Shown: in pieces, positions 26,597 through 39,700 of the stretch
Numbering within the stretch: the first letter of the stretch is position 1
How the letters are laid out: every line of letters begins with the position of its first letter
Source of the DNA: Brugia malayi
Lineage: Eukaryota > Nematoda > Chromadorea > Rhabditida > Onchocercidae
Direction of reading: 5' to 3'
Assembly (NCBI RefSeq): GCF_000002995.4
Contig: NW_025062479.1
Span: 9,291,721-9,355,720, forward strand
DNA: 64,000 bases
Made by a program: the position numbers and the translations under genes
Notes under the pieces: generated by a model
The model's database searches: none
Told to the model about the DNA's origin: nothing
What the model saw: the letters and a program-made list of their open reading frames with translations, nothing else

Positions 26597-29173
26597 CTAC
26601 ACAAGTTTCGCAACAATAACTGCATTCAATAAACCTGCATCTTTCAAAGAAATGTTTTCTTGTTCAATCATTTTATTCGGAAAGGTTGTCATCAAATTGA
26701 ACGGCTGGAAGGCATAAACTGGTGCGGCGCTAAAAAATATTGTAATAGTTGATACCATGCCTAGTTGCAGTATTGTTCACACAGTTCACGAATAAAAATT
26801 ACATTTGGAAATAGACTCACATTATGACAAAATTTCGAATATCTCCAACAGTATGATTATGATTGAATTTCCCGACAATCCGCTCTCCACTCGGCAGTCG
26901 AATTTGCACTTGTGTTATAGGTTCCTCATCATTTAATTTTGTCGCTTCCTGAGCTTTCTTAATGTCATCAGAATCTAAAAATCACTAAAACTAATTATTC
27001 TAAATCACTGAATGATACTCATGCAGTGACACTTTGTAAAGTAAATGACAAACCTAAGAAGTGCATTCCAAGATGAGTAAATCCTGAAATACGAGAGAGT
27101 GGACAAAAAGCAATTCAATACAATACTATAAACTATTACCCTAAAAAATGAAATTTCCTGTTATTTATTAAGGACAAATATTAAGACAAACAAAAGGCCA
27201 CCCCAAATTTGTCTCGCTAAAACGTTATAAACACAGATTACCTACAAATCCATTGTTCGCTGGATTAGCACTATTACTCGTTTTTTGCTCCAAATTTCTT
27301 GTAGAAAAAACGGTTGGAACAAGTTCACCTAATCTCTGCCCTTCTCCAGTAAAGGGCTTCGATTCAACTACACGTGGTTCGCTTCGACGTTCCATTCGAA
27401 GGTAAATAATTTTGCCCGGATACTGCCGTATTATTTCGCCCGGTACGCGTCTAAACTGACTACGCGATAATAAGTGAATTTTTTAAAGGTATTTAATTAT
27501 ATCAATATCAATCGTATAGCTTACCATCCAGCTTATAAATATATATCAATCATATATCTTACCATCCAGGTTTTAGGGCTGATTTCTTCAGTTTAACTAA
27601 TCACAAGACACAAGATTTCTTCGAGCTTCTGATGTATCATCTCTTTTTTTCTGTTATATGCCACTGTTTTTATTAATACGATAGCCAAAATCACAACTAA
27701 TTAAATGCTTAAGTCACCAGAATTTCAGATTTCTTGTTTCGCTGGAAGATCTAATAAATTCGCTACAATTCTAGTTTCTACAAAAATGATGCATATACAT
27801 TAGCACCTAACAGAATGTACACCCTTACAAAGTCTAAAACTTCTCGAGAGTTAGAAAAAAAAAAAAAAAAAAAAAAAAAACGATTCCGTAAAGCTGAAAG
27901 TTACCCTTCGCCAATCGTTTGTAAAAACGAATGATTTCGCATGTCACTGTACAATCGAAGTGGACCACCATCTACAGTAAATCCATTTTCCCACATGACA
28001 AGTGTCACATCTTGCTGAAACAGAAATGGAATAGATATCCTAAATCCACATAAATAAAAAGATTATTAAAACGTAATTCAAAAACTAAATTAGAAACATT
28101 AAAATGCTTACTGGAGTAGAACCATTTGATTCAACCAACTCGGATGGTTGTTGAACAGCACCCCCCAAACGGTAACCTTTAATACCCGAAGATAACTTCA
28201 CTATGTCATGAGCTCCTGATTTTGTACATTCTTCTGGTGTCAGAGATTCAGCACCACGAGCACGAGCTGAATTGAAGAACTGTGAAACGAAATCCTCGTT
28301 ACGTGAACTATCTGGCTCAAGCACTAGATTTCCACTGAAATAGTTTAAAATAATAACGAGCCTATATTACGTACATATATTATGATGTCCTACTTAAATT
28401 CTTATTAAATGAATCACTATCTTCTAAATTCAGGATTCAGATTTTCATTTTCACCAAGTTATAATAGAACAAAGCGAAGTGGTTCAAAGAGCTGTGCAAA
28501 TATACCTTGGTTGATCCTCGCAGAAAGTTCACGACGAATCAAGCTTACCTCTGTTCGCTACCGCCGACATAAAATCCTTGCTGGCGCTTCCCATCATTAC
28601 TAGACGGACTACTGCTCCTGCTCCTGGTTTTTTTGCCCGTTGAGTGCAAAGTTGCAATCCTACAACAATTAAATTTGCGTAAAGTATCTTTCCCCATACA
28701 ACAACTGCTGTATGGGTAAATTCTCTTGAATGACAGTCGGCTCATAGATTGCCAACGAGTCCCAGTAGTCCCTATGTTTGCTTATTGAACTTTAATTGGG
28801 AAACAAAAAAGTCCAAAATTGTGGAGAATATACCGAACGATTCAAGACAACTAAAACTATCCGATCATCAGTAAAACGCATTTCCTGATGATAAAAAGAA
28901 AATAATACGTCTCCCAGAAGAGGTTAATATACACAGTTTTCCACCTATGTCATTTAATCAACCACTATTAGGTACTTTGGGCCATCAAACTCGACTATAA
29001 TACCTTCTCGGCTGGCCAGAAGCTTATACGTTATCCTTCCGTTATGCTTCTGCGATATTAACCGTCATTACATTAATACTGTGACGTAACATACATCACG
29101 TATGTGAACTTCATAACTGCATAAACAGCACTAGCACTAAACTAATAAAGTAAATAACAAACCTGCGACTCAT
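26597..29173 (-). CDS. p47 / UBXN2-type p97 (VCP/CDC-48) cofactor
   Basis: Adaptor that links the p97 AAA ATPase to membrane fusion and ubiquitin-dependent substrates. Eight exons join in phase to 326 aa: 29173-29163, 28659-28549, 28334-28112, 28014-27905, 27450-27242, 27083-27054, 26974-26821, 26729-26597. Seen in order: basic/Ser-rich N-terminus, QGFYVGGSEQSGN (p47 signature), the SEP domain (about residues 116-185; VMWENGFTVDGGPLRLY, IGEGRVPGEI), FTGEGQRLGELVPTV, and the UBX domain (about 245-326; ITQVQIRLPSGERIVGKFNH, FNLMTTFPNK, ending AVIVAKLV and stop). No UBA domain is visible at the N-terminus. The start MSRRIATL comes from an 11-base first exon; two further upstream segments could splice to the same second exon (see 29373-30563). 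Confidence 0.93.
27505..27569. repeat. Imperfect tandem duplication in p47 intron 4
   Basis: A 27-base unit ending CTTACCATCCAG occurs at 27505-27531 and again at 27543-27569 with a few substitutions. On the minus strand each copy contains a TGGATGGTAAG donor-like sequence, but neither follows an open exon. Confidence 0.7.
27855..27880. repeat. A26 homopolymer
   Basis: Run of 26 A in p47 intron 4. Confidence 0.9.
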
Positions 29174-29372
29174 TGTACAACTAATGATATAAATGTTTCA
29201 AAGAATGGAGTTGTCGAGAAAAATTCTGAAACAACTTCACAATAATATGTAAATTAACAAATCAAATCACGTAATGATATTTATTGTCATTGCCTATTAC
29301 ACTTAATCCTATCAGATCCTATATTCTACTCCAATTCAACGTAACGCAAACTCCAGACAGATGAAAACAAAC

Positions 29373-30563
29373 CTCGACAGCTCCACCCTTTCGAGCACTA
29401 TGCCTGATGACAAATCAAAGACTCTGTAACCAGTGAACGCAATGAAAACCTTCATCCCTCTTGAATATCTGATGTATGCGTGACCTGCATCTTCTACGCC
29501 TTTTTGTACATCTTTCGTATGTGTGACAACAATGTGCATAGTAAATACGCATGTGTGTGATAAATACGTGTATTCCATAAGTGGATGTATGATAAATAAC
29601 GCATGTACAATAAATTTTTACAATAAATATGATAAATACGTATGCGTGACAAATACATTGGTAAATACGTATGTATGATAAATACAAACCTTACATAAAA
29701 TATTGTGTGATAAAAATTTGTGTTTTAGTACTTTTAGAGTACAGAAAATTAGTAGTATAAAATACACGTGCGTGTAGCGGGCATTTTTGCATGCGCTTCA
29801 GGAAAACACTAATCATTAAATGCTTTACAGCAGTAAAAAAAGAATGCTTGGCATAAGGAAATATAAAAGAATTTCATCTTTCCTTTTGAATTCATTTATT
29901 GTATGGCAATATAAATTTTGAGAGGAATGTGTATTATAAATATTTAACGTCCTATCGAGTTAAATATGTTTGAACATGTTTTACTACTTTCACTGGTACC
30001 AAATTTTATAAACAGTTGTAAATTTACTTATAATTATCTCCATTGTAACCTTAATGTTCTGTAATCACCAATTATGTTTATCAATGATATCGCTAATTGG
30101 TGCTTACTGATAGGTAAAATATTAAGTCAAGAAAATGTTCTGGATAAAAAAGCTCTAATTTGTTGCATTTTTTCATTTCAAAAAACGATTTAAATTTTTG
30201 AATTGAATAATTTCAAATTAGTAGAGGAAAACTTAAAATATTTTGGACAGTTAGTTCACTGTTATTTTTTATTACTTTCTGCAGACTCTTCACTTGAATT
30301 TTTTGTTAGTGTCATCGTTTTTATTGCCGTCTGTAATGTGATATCCCGAACATCCTTGAAAAAGTTTGGTTGTGAATTAAAATTGAGTTTTTTTTGTGGA
30401 TTAAAATACAGTCACTAATTTGTTTGAACTCCTCCACCTGTTAATCAGAATAAGAATCCCCTGATAGCTACAAATTAAAATTTAAACTGAACTTCTTACC
30501 AGGTTGATCATGATCCACTTCCATCCATATGTTTCCATCCGCATCACGAAGCCTAAAATTCAT
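29373..30563 (-). other. Two coding-like segments, possible alternative 5' exons of p47 or a small separate gene
   Basis: Segment A, 30563-30500, begins ATG and reads MNFRLRDADGNIWMEVDHDQ then a GTAAGA donor, exit phase 1. Segment B, 29484-29373, follows a TGCAG acceptor with matching phase and reads HAYIRYSRGMKVFIAFTGYR and FDLSSGIVLERVELS, leaving in phase 2 at GTTTGT. That phase matches the p47 second exon at 28659. Joined, they would replace the 11-base p47 start exon with about 59 other residues. No domain was recognised in the new part. Equally, they may be exons of an independent gene whose end I cannot see. Confidence 0.3.
29510..29690. repeat. Degenerate tandem repeat, TGATAAATACGTATG-like
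   Basis: Variants of a roughly 15-20 base unit containing GATAAATACGTATG recur many times with substitutions and small gaps. Diverged minisatellite located between the p47 start exon and the coiled-coil gene. Confidence 0.7.
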
Positions 30564-30721
30564 ACTAGTAGGTATCAATCAGTACGGTTTACTTTTATCA
30601 TGCGACACTTCGGAAAATTAGGAAATTAGTTCTGTAAATAACTAAATAAGCTTTTTTTGCTGCACTCTACTTGCACTACTAGCAATTTCATTGTGATTTT
30701 TGCGAAATATAGAATGATAGC

Positions 30722-31349
30722 TTAATTTTTGTTGTCATTTGTTAATGCCGAGGATAATGAAGGAGACTGCTGCCGCTCACGACCATTTATAACAAATTCT
30801 TCAAATTTCGCCAGCAGACTCAAGGATTCATCCAAGATGCACTTCGATCTTTCCAGAAGAATTCTGTTCTCGAGAATCTACAGTCATTAATTAGTTATGC
30901 TTTATACTTGCACTTAGAATTAAAACAATGTTTCTTGCAGAAGCTTGAAGGGCCAGATTAGTATGACGTTGTTCCCTGAAAAGTGTGTGTTTTTTTTTTT
31001 TTGAAGTTAACCTTTTTTTGGCGGATTCTTCGTGATTCTTCCAACTCGATTATCAAATTTTCCGCATCTTGATCTGCGATGTTTTGCAAATACGTAACGC
31101 GGTCGAATATACGGTGCACTTCCTTAGCATTTTTAGACTAGTGAAAAAAAGAAAAAAAAAGAGAAAATCATAAAAAGAATTTGGTACTTTTAAATTGCTT
31201 ACAGTGGTAGTTTCACGCAATCTAATGCGCAAATTAAGCATACTTTGCTTCACACTATTAATTCGTTCCTGCATGAGACGTTTTCTCTCCTCGAATAGCG
31301 TCCTTGGTTTGTTCTCATCCTGTTCTGATGCCGAGTCTTCGTCAAACAT
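30722..31349 (-). CDS. Small coiled-coil protein, family not recognised
   Basis: Exons 31349-31203 (acidic start MFDEDSASEQDENKP, then FEERKRLMQERINSVKQ), 31137-31012 (VHRIFDRVTYLQNIADQDAE, LIIELEESRRIRQKK) and 30877-30722 (ILENRILLERSKCILDE, ending TNDNKN and TAA) are in phase and give about 142 aa. An intervening segment at about 30980-30930 reads EQRHTNLALQASARN after a TTTTCAG acceptor and would extend the helix naturally, but it is one base out of phase with exon 2, whose donor follows an A7 run. The protein is almost entirely charged helix with heptad-like Leu/Ile spacing, as in small subunits of kinetochore or lysosome-related complexes; no specific family is claimed. Confidence 0.6.
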
Positions 31350-31358
31350 AACGTCCCT

Positions 31359-31459
31359 ATTCTATAATTTTATCCTATTTGTGTAAAAAGCAGATAATAT
31401 GTAACATAGGAGGAAAAATAATTAAATTCTATATTTTATCCTAATTATGTAAAAAATAG
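31359..31459. repeat. Direct duplication just upstream of the coiled-coil gene
   Basis: A 34-35 base unit beginning ATTCTATA at 31359-31393 recurs at 31426-31459 with several substitutions. It lies immediately 5' of the start codon at 31349 on the minus strand, where leader or trans-splice acceptor signals would sit. Confidence 0.65.
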
Positions 31460-34080
31460 AAACATACGATGGATGATATGACTTGATGTAATATGACAGG
31501 ATTCGAAAATGATTTTCTGGAAAAAAAACACAAATTTCGAACCATTTAAAGTCATATAAAGGCCCTCTACGGGGTTTTTTTTTTCAAATCAATATAGCAA
31601 AGGTCAAAAATACCAAAAATGAAAAGCGAAAAATTTAATTGGACTTGCAACGATTACATTACGATGCATTTTCTGCTGTGAAAACATTCGAAATTATAAT
31701 TTAATAGGACACAAAATCATTGTTAAGCGATTTAATTTCTCTCATAACAGTGAAATTAAATGTTAAAAGAATCTATAAGAAGTTTAATGGATTGAAGAAA
31801 TAGAATAAGTATTCATCGGTAAGCAGATACAGAATTTAGCTCATGAAATTTGTTATCAATTTGGTTAACTTGGATGCATTTTATTTTCTATTTTCATTAT
31901 GATAGAATCATAAAACGCTTTACCTTCCTCACTTGATTGTTATAAAAATGAAGTTTTTTTTATTATTCTTGAGCAGATACTGAAGTCTACTAAAAATAAA
32001 ATTAGTTTACAGTCACTTTAAACAGCATCATTTTTCATTCCCAAATTAAAGTTAAATTATGTTGTAGTAGAGATCAGCGAGTTAAAATGCTATTCCATTC
32101 CTTTCTGTCTTCACTAAAAGAAGCATATTTAAATTAATTCTTAACAAATAACTGATAGAATAAGTGAAAAAAAGAGCTGAGAAGCTAAGCAACCGAGCAG
32201 AAAGAGGAAGAAAACGAGTGATATTGTTTTGATCATTCAAATGAATTTATAAATGCATAAAATGCTCACATTAAAAATTTTCACTTAGCAAACTGTACGT
32301 TACACTGTGAAATGCAATATATATTTTTTACAATGAGCTAATTTTCAGCAAATATAGCGCATAGTTAGTTCAACAGAAGCTTACAATATTTCTTACATTA
32401 AAGGTACCAATTTTTTAGATACTAATCATTTTTTTCTTTCTGTTTTTATATAGAAATCATTGGATATTCACAAATAATTAATAATATAATAATAAACAAA
32501 TAGTTACTTCTTGAGCTCCCATAATTTTATGATTGAAACATTTGATGATTTGCTTATTTGGATAACTGATGATAATCAGTCATAATAAGTTAGAAGTTTA
32601 GTGAATACTTGGATGAACCACCCTTGTATAATGTTCTAGTGTAATACTTGCTTTATTTCTTTCTAATGCTTCCTCGATATCAATTCTTCTTAAAATAACA
32701 ATGTTTATTGTGAGGTTGAAGTTCAAACCATTGATACAATTTTTGTAATTCCAATCTTAATGATGGACCATTAACAGTATTGATGGATCGCTATTTCATA
32801 AATCATTTGATAATTCAATAAACTTCACAACATTGAAAAAATTCTTCAAATATGACATTCCAGAAATAAAGTAAGATTAAAAGTAACGGAAATCACATAA
32901 ATTACTTCAGAGAATGAATGTTCTTTTTGAATCTGGGTTGTTTCAAGAAAAAGAATTTGAAATAACAATTCAACGAAATGTTATTGTCTATTAATGCTTC
33001 CTTTACATTTACAGAAGTCGTCACACTTTATTCGACAATTTTTTTTATCAACTGACTATTTTTCCTTTTTTCTTCACATAACGATGTGTTACAGTACATG
33101 CAAATTTCATCATTTGATATAAAACATCATCCACATAATGTCAATATATGACATTAATTAGTGATGAATGGTATCATTATGTTGCTAGGTTTATTATATA
33201 TTTTAAAAAGCTGTCAAATAATGTTATGTTTCCTTTCTTTTTCTTGAAGAAACAAGAGATCATAGGAAATGAGATACTTAATAAAAGAAAGTTCAATAAA
33301 GTCAATTTGTGACTGTTTGTAGTCATTTATCAAGGTAAACATATTTGTCACTTAATACGGTAGCTTTTACAAAAAAGTTACAGAAATGAAACTTTTAATC
33401 TATTTCAAATTTTAAGATCTCTTCATGATGAAATTTTGGTTTCCTTTCTCTTTATTTTTTTCATTACTTCTATGGCCATGATTAAATGCAAGCAATCAAA
33501 ATGATAACGTTGTTGGCTTTTATTCTCAGCTACAACATGCTGAACATAATCGCTTTTCAGATCAATCTTTAATGGAAAACTAAGAACGGATAATGTTTTT
33601 CCGATAACGAATGGATGACTACTTAAATTTTTTCCTGTCTTATCTTGACAATTAATGAAGAGAAATCTAGAATAGGGATTTCAAAAAAAATTTAAAAAAG
33701 AGAAAGCGAACTCATCGTCACCTGCACGTCAGAACATCCTTGCAACAAAATAAATTCTCATTGAATGTGATAAAAGATCTGATTTGATTTATAATCGCCA
33801 TTTTTGCTGGCATCTAACATCAACAAAACTTAAAATATATTTCCCTTCACATTGTCTCAAAAACTTCGAATTGTTAGTAAAATTGCATTATTAAAACTAT
33901 TCTTGCTATCTTCACAGAAGCAAAGAAAATCACTTGGTGACATCGTGAAACCGAAAACAACAGTTTGAAAGGAAGATGCTATAATTGGTGCGACATTTTG
34001 CAATTCTTCCTAATATTTCTGTTTATTTTGTTATAAATACAATTGTTAATGATATAGAAATCTCTTATAAGTGAATGTTT

Positions 34081-34493
34081 TCAAGTAGAAATGCGATAAT
34101 TAAATGTGTATAGTAACGTATACTGTACACATTTAATTATTTTTTTCATTGATAGTTTCATCATTGATAGCAGTTGATGGAAGTGGAATTTACATTTTGC
34201 TAGTGTAGTTGTTATATTCGCTGCAAATGTTGCCGGTACAAAATACAGTTTTCCATAAAGTTGAAGGTTTACTGTACCTGCTTTTACTAGTATGTTATTT
34301 GCACTAACATTTGTTGGTATTAAATGATTTACGATTTTGCTAACAACATTTGCATAGTTAAAATTCAAAATACGTCTCACTTTATCATGACTAATAAAGT
34401 TGAAACTTACAGTTCACTTTTAGATTCTCCGAACAGTGAGGCATTCATCTGATTCAGATGATTTAGTGAGCCGTCGAAAAAAAAAGTTGCCAT
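34081..34493 (-). CDS. Candidate novel 130-aa gene split by a 20-base intron-like insert
   Basis: ATG at 34493 opens MATFFFDGSLNHLNQMNASL and continues to 34411, where a GTAAGT donor appears in phase 2. Only 20 bases later (34410-34391) a TTATTAG acceptor is followed by the continuing frame HDKVRRILNFNYANVVSK, then LIPTNVSANNILVKAG and NLQLYGKLYFVPATF, stopping at 34081. The codons look ordinary and both halves read as one protein. A 20-base intron is below the usual animal minimum; a 35-base alternative ending at GTGAG also keeps frame. Without splicing the frame stops at once, so this may instead be a gene broken by a small insertion. The C-terminal 15 codons overlap a perfect inverted repeat. 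Not recognised as any family. Confidence 0.35.
34096..34140. repeat. Perfect 15-bp inverted repeat
   Basis: ATAATTAAATGTGTA at 34096-34110 faces its exact reverse complement at 34126-34140 across a 15-base loop. It overlaps the tail of the candidate open frame above and might be a transcript-end hairpin or a small mobile-element terminus. Confidence 0.75.
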
Positions 34494-34581
34494 TTTACTA
34501 ACAATAATTTCATAAGTGTTAGCATTCTCATTTTTTTTTTTCTTTTTTTGATATAATTAATCTGCTATCATTGCATTATCA

Positions 34582-34584
<3 letters not shown>

Positions 34585-34613
<29 letters not shown>
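34585..34613. repeat. A29 homopolymer
   Basis: Run of 29 A, about 90 bases upstream of the candidate minus-strand ORF. Confidence 0.9.
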
Positions 34614-34615
<2 letters not shown>

Positions 34616-36663
34616 TATATCAAAATATATTAAAAGGTGATAAATTACTGAAATCAGAAAAGCAGATACTAATATCTTTTTGTAAGCAAAACCAATGTTG
34701 ATGAAATATATTAGTAGCATAAGTGATCGATGGTATATGCTTATTGGTGAAATAAGCATGTCCTTATCAAGGAATTTAAATCACTTAACATTTAATTCAT
34801 CATTGTTATTATTGAATTTGATGATGAAAGTGTGTACATTTTAACAAAACCGAAAATATTGACAAGCTACCGATTAATTGAAAATTATTGGTAACTGACT
34901 AGCAAAATTAATTTCATTTTGGATATTACCATTATTCGCCTTGCAGGTTAATCATAAGCAAATGTTTTTCTGTTATCTGATGAGCAATACAACCCGACTG
35001 TGTTCTACATAGATCGACTGTGTATAAATGTATCATTTCGAGTTAAACTTGTCATGCATTGCACATGATATGTGCATCTGCAATCATTAACTGATTAGAA
35101 ACAACTGATAATGTAAGCATAACTGGTAAATTGCTCACCACTATAAATAACTTATCAGTTCTGTGATTTAATAAAAGACAAAACATTGTGAGTGTTGATG
35201 AGCTGTTTAACATAAAATATTGGATAACAAAACCATATCTTTAAGCTAATTTGAATGTTTTCATAGAATTATTTGCTACTTGACGAATGATTTGACATGA
35301 TTTGAGGTTTCCAGTTTCACTTTTTTTATATTTAATAATCATTACAAAGCAAACATTAAAAAGGTTTCTCTTTATTCGCATAGAAAGTATTACTAAGAAT
35401 ATATCATATCACTGAGTGAAACTTATAGATGTTAAATAAGTTTTTCAATCTTTGGAACGCTAAACTGCAACTTTTCTTTTAGCATAAAGATGTATGATGT
35501 ATAATAGCTAGAAAAGTAAGACTCTGTTGTAATTACGGGGAATACTAAAATATGTAGTGCTGATTAATGATATATTTCCAATATATCAATCAACTGAACT
35601 GCTAAGATGTACTTAAATGCAACGAATAAAAAGCTTGTAAATCTTTGATTTTATTGATATCTGAAGTGAGAAAACTAGTCATTACATTCGTTTACCTTTC
35701 ATTATCATTATCGCATAAATTTTAAAAATTTAATCTTAATTTTTAAACTTTTATTTTTAAATGAAAAAAGCAATTCATCTAAGGGAAATATTTAGTAAGA
35801 TGTTCTTGTCACTCGTTCTTTTATATTTTATTTCCTCTGAGTTTGCATCTATAATTACCTTGTCAAATTATTTAATAATTTAATTTATTTTTCTTCTAGG
35901 GAATAATGAGAAATAACTGATGTAAATAGCGCTAAAATGAGGAATGAGGAATATTGCCGATTATATGGTAAAGCAAATAGTAGGCTAAGAAGAGAGATTA
36001 GAATATGGATGCCTTGATGTCCTATGCTGGATGACATTCTTCAAATGAGTTACTTCGAGTATTGACCATTGGTCATATTCGATTTTTTCCGAAAGTAGAA
36101 AGACTCAAACGATAAGCTATTGAGGTCAGACGAGATAAGTTGTTGCTATGAATGAACTTTTGTCCTATTTGAATGTGTACATTTGACTGGTAGCTTTGAC
36201 AATTAGTAGCCTATGGCATCAAAATCTATCATCCAAGAAAGAATGAAATATTTAACAGAGATAGAACTGCAGCATTACATCGCAAAGAGAGCCAAGAGAA
36301 AATGAATAAGCTTATTATTGCAGCTGCTTTGTTACTCGTTATTCTACTCTGTCAGCTGCACATTTCCAGTAGGCCATCTATGAAAGTGGACAGAGAGCAT
36401 TAAGAAGTCCGAGTTTCTTCGGTCATTGGCCACTTCATTAACAGTTCTTCATCTAGGCTAGTCGTTTCTTATCTTGTGTTGCCTCTATCAGAGCAAACAG
36501 CTGTGTACGGTCATATTTCTATTTTTTTTATGTGGCTCTTTCCAATTTAATTGTGAATGATGTACGTTACTTGTACTTATTTGTACACTTGGCTTCTTAC
36601 AGCTGTGTTGCCTCCAGTAATGATTCCCTACTGGTCATTGTCCTGTCTGTACTGGTCATTTTT

Positions 36664-36735
36664 ACTTTTTAAAATTGGTTACTAAAAAGTTAAATATTTC
36701 AATGCTACAACAATCCTACTATCGTTTATCACTTT
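36664..36735 (+). repeat. Copy 1 of a duplicated segment covering the Caspr-like start exon
   Basis: This segment contains TTGGTTACTAAAAAGT and the start of the signal-peptide exon (ATG at 36702). A near copy (roughly 80% identical by eye) is found at 42658-42732 inside a later intron of the same gene. See findings. Confidence 0.75.
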
Positions 36736-39700
36736 TTCTTGTCTTATTCATAGTTACTTCCTTGTTTCTTTCAGGTAAGGTATCACTGATATATTTTTCT
36801 TTTTTCCTTTTATCTCATCCTTAATTTTTTTTTTCAACTTTCTTTGCAGTTCAAATTTCAAATTAAACCCTTCAATTTGAAAGGGGTCTAATATATCCCG
36901 ATTTTGCAATAAATTTCTTTAATTTTTAATCACACCAAAATTGGCAGTATTTTTTTTTAAATGATAGACTGCTTTCTCAGTAACAAATTTAACTTTGGTG
37001 GATGGCTTAAATTGCGGGGAACAAAGTTTCTGTGCGTCAAGTGCTGATCTTGGCTTCTTACATATCATTCAGAGGATTGCTATTTTGGGTCCATCATCGT
37101 TATTTTATGTATATATTGATATTAGTGATGATCATACTGCCAAAATTCAGCTACGCACTCCTAACGGATCGCCTTTGGTATGTTTGAAAGTTAACATTTC
37201 TTTTAAAAATTCATGTTTCAATTTTTTTATATTTAAGAAGCAACGACTGATGCTATCATTTAATAACAATGTCCAATGATATATCAAATTTCCAAATTTT
37301 AATACACATTTTAACATAGAAGGATGCTGAAAAGTTTCTATGTATCAGATCGGTAATATACATCAAACAGAAAAATTTGCATAGAAAAGTAAAACCCATC
37401 AACTAAATTGCAATCTCATAATTCTACCAATTTTTGTTGAAAAATTTTCATTATTTCATTGCTAGACATTAAGATCTTATATTCGTCACTGTCGGCTACG
37501 GCTTCGGAATGGCAGACATTGGATGTGCTTACAAAAAGAATTTATGTTGCGCCTGTATATAGTTCTGATACTGATATCATTCCAACTGTTGTGATTACTG
37601 CCTGCAAGTATTGTAAGTATTTCAAAAAAAAAAGTGAAAAAACTTTTTGGAAAAAATTTCTAACTACCATATTAAAATATCATGTAGTTGCGTATTAGCT
37701 GAAAAGAGTGGAGAGGAAACGAGACGAGCATAATTTTCACACAAGATGAGGAGGAAATATTTCATGTTGACTAATTAAAATTGAGCGATTTAAACTATAG
37801 CTAGGATAATTTACTTAGAAACATTGAATTTGACAGATTAAATACTTTAAAAGAATATTTTTAGCAACGCCGATATCTTATTTCAATGATAATATGTATT
37901 CCGTTGATACTCATAAAGCTGGTATTGTTTCTACGTATGAAAATAATCTGATTGTTGTGTTTCGTACATTTGAAAATGGAATATTTGTATTTTCAATGGT
38001 GGAACAAGGAGATTTACTTATTGCTCAAATTGTTCACGGCAAAATTTTTATTATTTTTGATTTTGGTAAGTTTATTATACTCTACTGATTGATTGACTGA
38101 AGTTTAAATTTACTTTTCTAGAAAAGAATATATTAACAGAAAAAATATAGCATAACAGTGAACATCACTGATCTTATATCGTAGAAATTTCTAAAAGGAT
38201 TTTTAGGTTCATTTACTCAAACAACAATCTCTGGAGGAACAGCATTGAACGATGGTGAATGGCATGAAATCCGTTGGATACATCAATTTGATTCCGTGCA
38301 GTTATATGTGGACGGCGTCATCATGAATACTACTGTCCCGTCCGGTTTGTATAGGAAATTAGATTTTGATGCAAAAATTCATGTTGGTGGACGACCAATA
38401 GATGATATCATTACTGGAATTGAGTCGAGCTATCATGGATGTTTTGCACGAGTTATGCTCAACAATATTGACCTCTTGGCTGAAACACCTAGATCATTAC
38501 GCAAAGATTGCCAAGTACAGAAATTTTCTATTCCATTTTATATTTTAAAAGTCTGCATTGAATGCCGAGTCATAAATTGAGAATTTGATAATGACGCGGA
38601 AGTTTTTTTATTTATTTATTTTTCTTAAAAATTGTGCTGGGAAATGAAATTAAGTGATAGTGGATGATTTACATTTTATTTTTCTTTAGTAGTAAATTTG
38701 GCTTTGATGAATGGTTTAAGTTGCAGAAATTCTGGAAAGTATCAAAAAAAAAAAAAAAAATCTTTCAATATTTTGGGAAAAAAGGTGCAAAAAATCAGAA
38801 ATTTATCTGCAGATGCCGAAATCACAACCGATGACCATTATGACTGGAGGCTATGCGTTAATACCGTTTTCGTTTTTACCATTTTCAATAGAATTTCGCA
38901 TTTTGCCTCAGTCAAGCTCGATATTATTATTAACCGATGCTAAAAATAAATCTCTTGCGCAGATATCATTCAATAGAAAAGGCTTATTGGTTTTAACATT
39001 ATTTGCTAATATGTCTGAAGTTGAGCAACTACCGTATTCAGGTTTGAACTTCATCCTGAACTTTAAAACTAAAGCTCTCTGGATTTTGTCCTTCTATTTT
39101 TTACTTACTAAGGATTGCAGATGTGATTATTATTTTATATTAATCATTGTTTACCGAAATAGAGTCCCTATTAGGAGCTGATATTTTTTTTAATAACAAG
39201 GAAAATTTTCGAATATCTCATTGACATCTTAAACTATAGGCAAAGTAGTCAATGATGGCAGTTGGCATTCTCTGTCACTGATGATTTGGGGAGCACGATT
39301 ACATGTTGACGTTGACAGTTACACCATATTTTTGTTAGAAGGAAATGTAGTACGAAATTTGGCTAAACAGCTTACCAATTTTCATTTATCTGCGATTGGA
39401 TGCTACAGATCGGCTACTGTAGCTTTCAAGTCATTAAACGTAATTGGCAATGTTACATTGGATGCCTGTCATTTTCAAGAAAGGTTGTTAACATTTACTT
39501 TGCATTATCAATTTGTCAATGTATTTTCGAATATAAATAAGGTTGACAGAATATTAATGTGTATTATTAATATGTATCAAGTACAATTTTTTAAAAATAA
39601 AAACATTTAAAAATGCGACTTTAAATAGCACATTTTAAGGGCGAGTTTTTGTAAAGTACATGAAAAAACTTAGCGAAGATGTAATTTAATATATGATCGT

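Larger units (their letters stand above)
31394..36663. other. Intergenic interval with one candidate gene
   Basis: About 5.3 kb, mostly AT-rich non-coding sequence. Apart from the split open frame at 34081-34493 and its inverted repeat, no exon chain was found on either strand. The right end should contain the promoter of the plus-strand Caspr-like gene. Confidence 0.45.

Noticed and set aside
28409..28603. 64-codon plus-strand ORF
   Set aside because: Antisense to p47 exon 2 and its intron.
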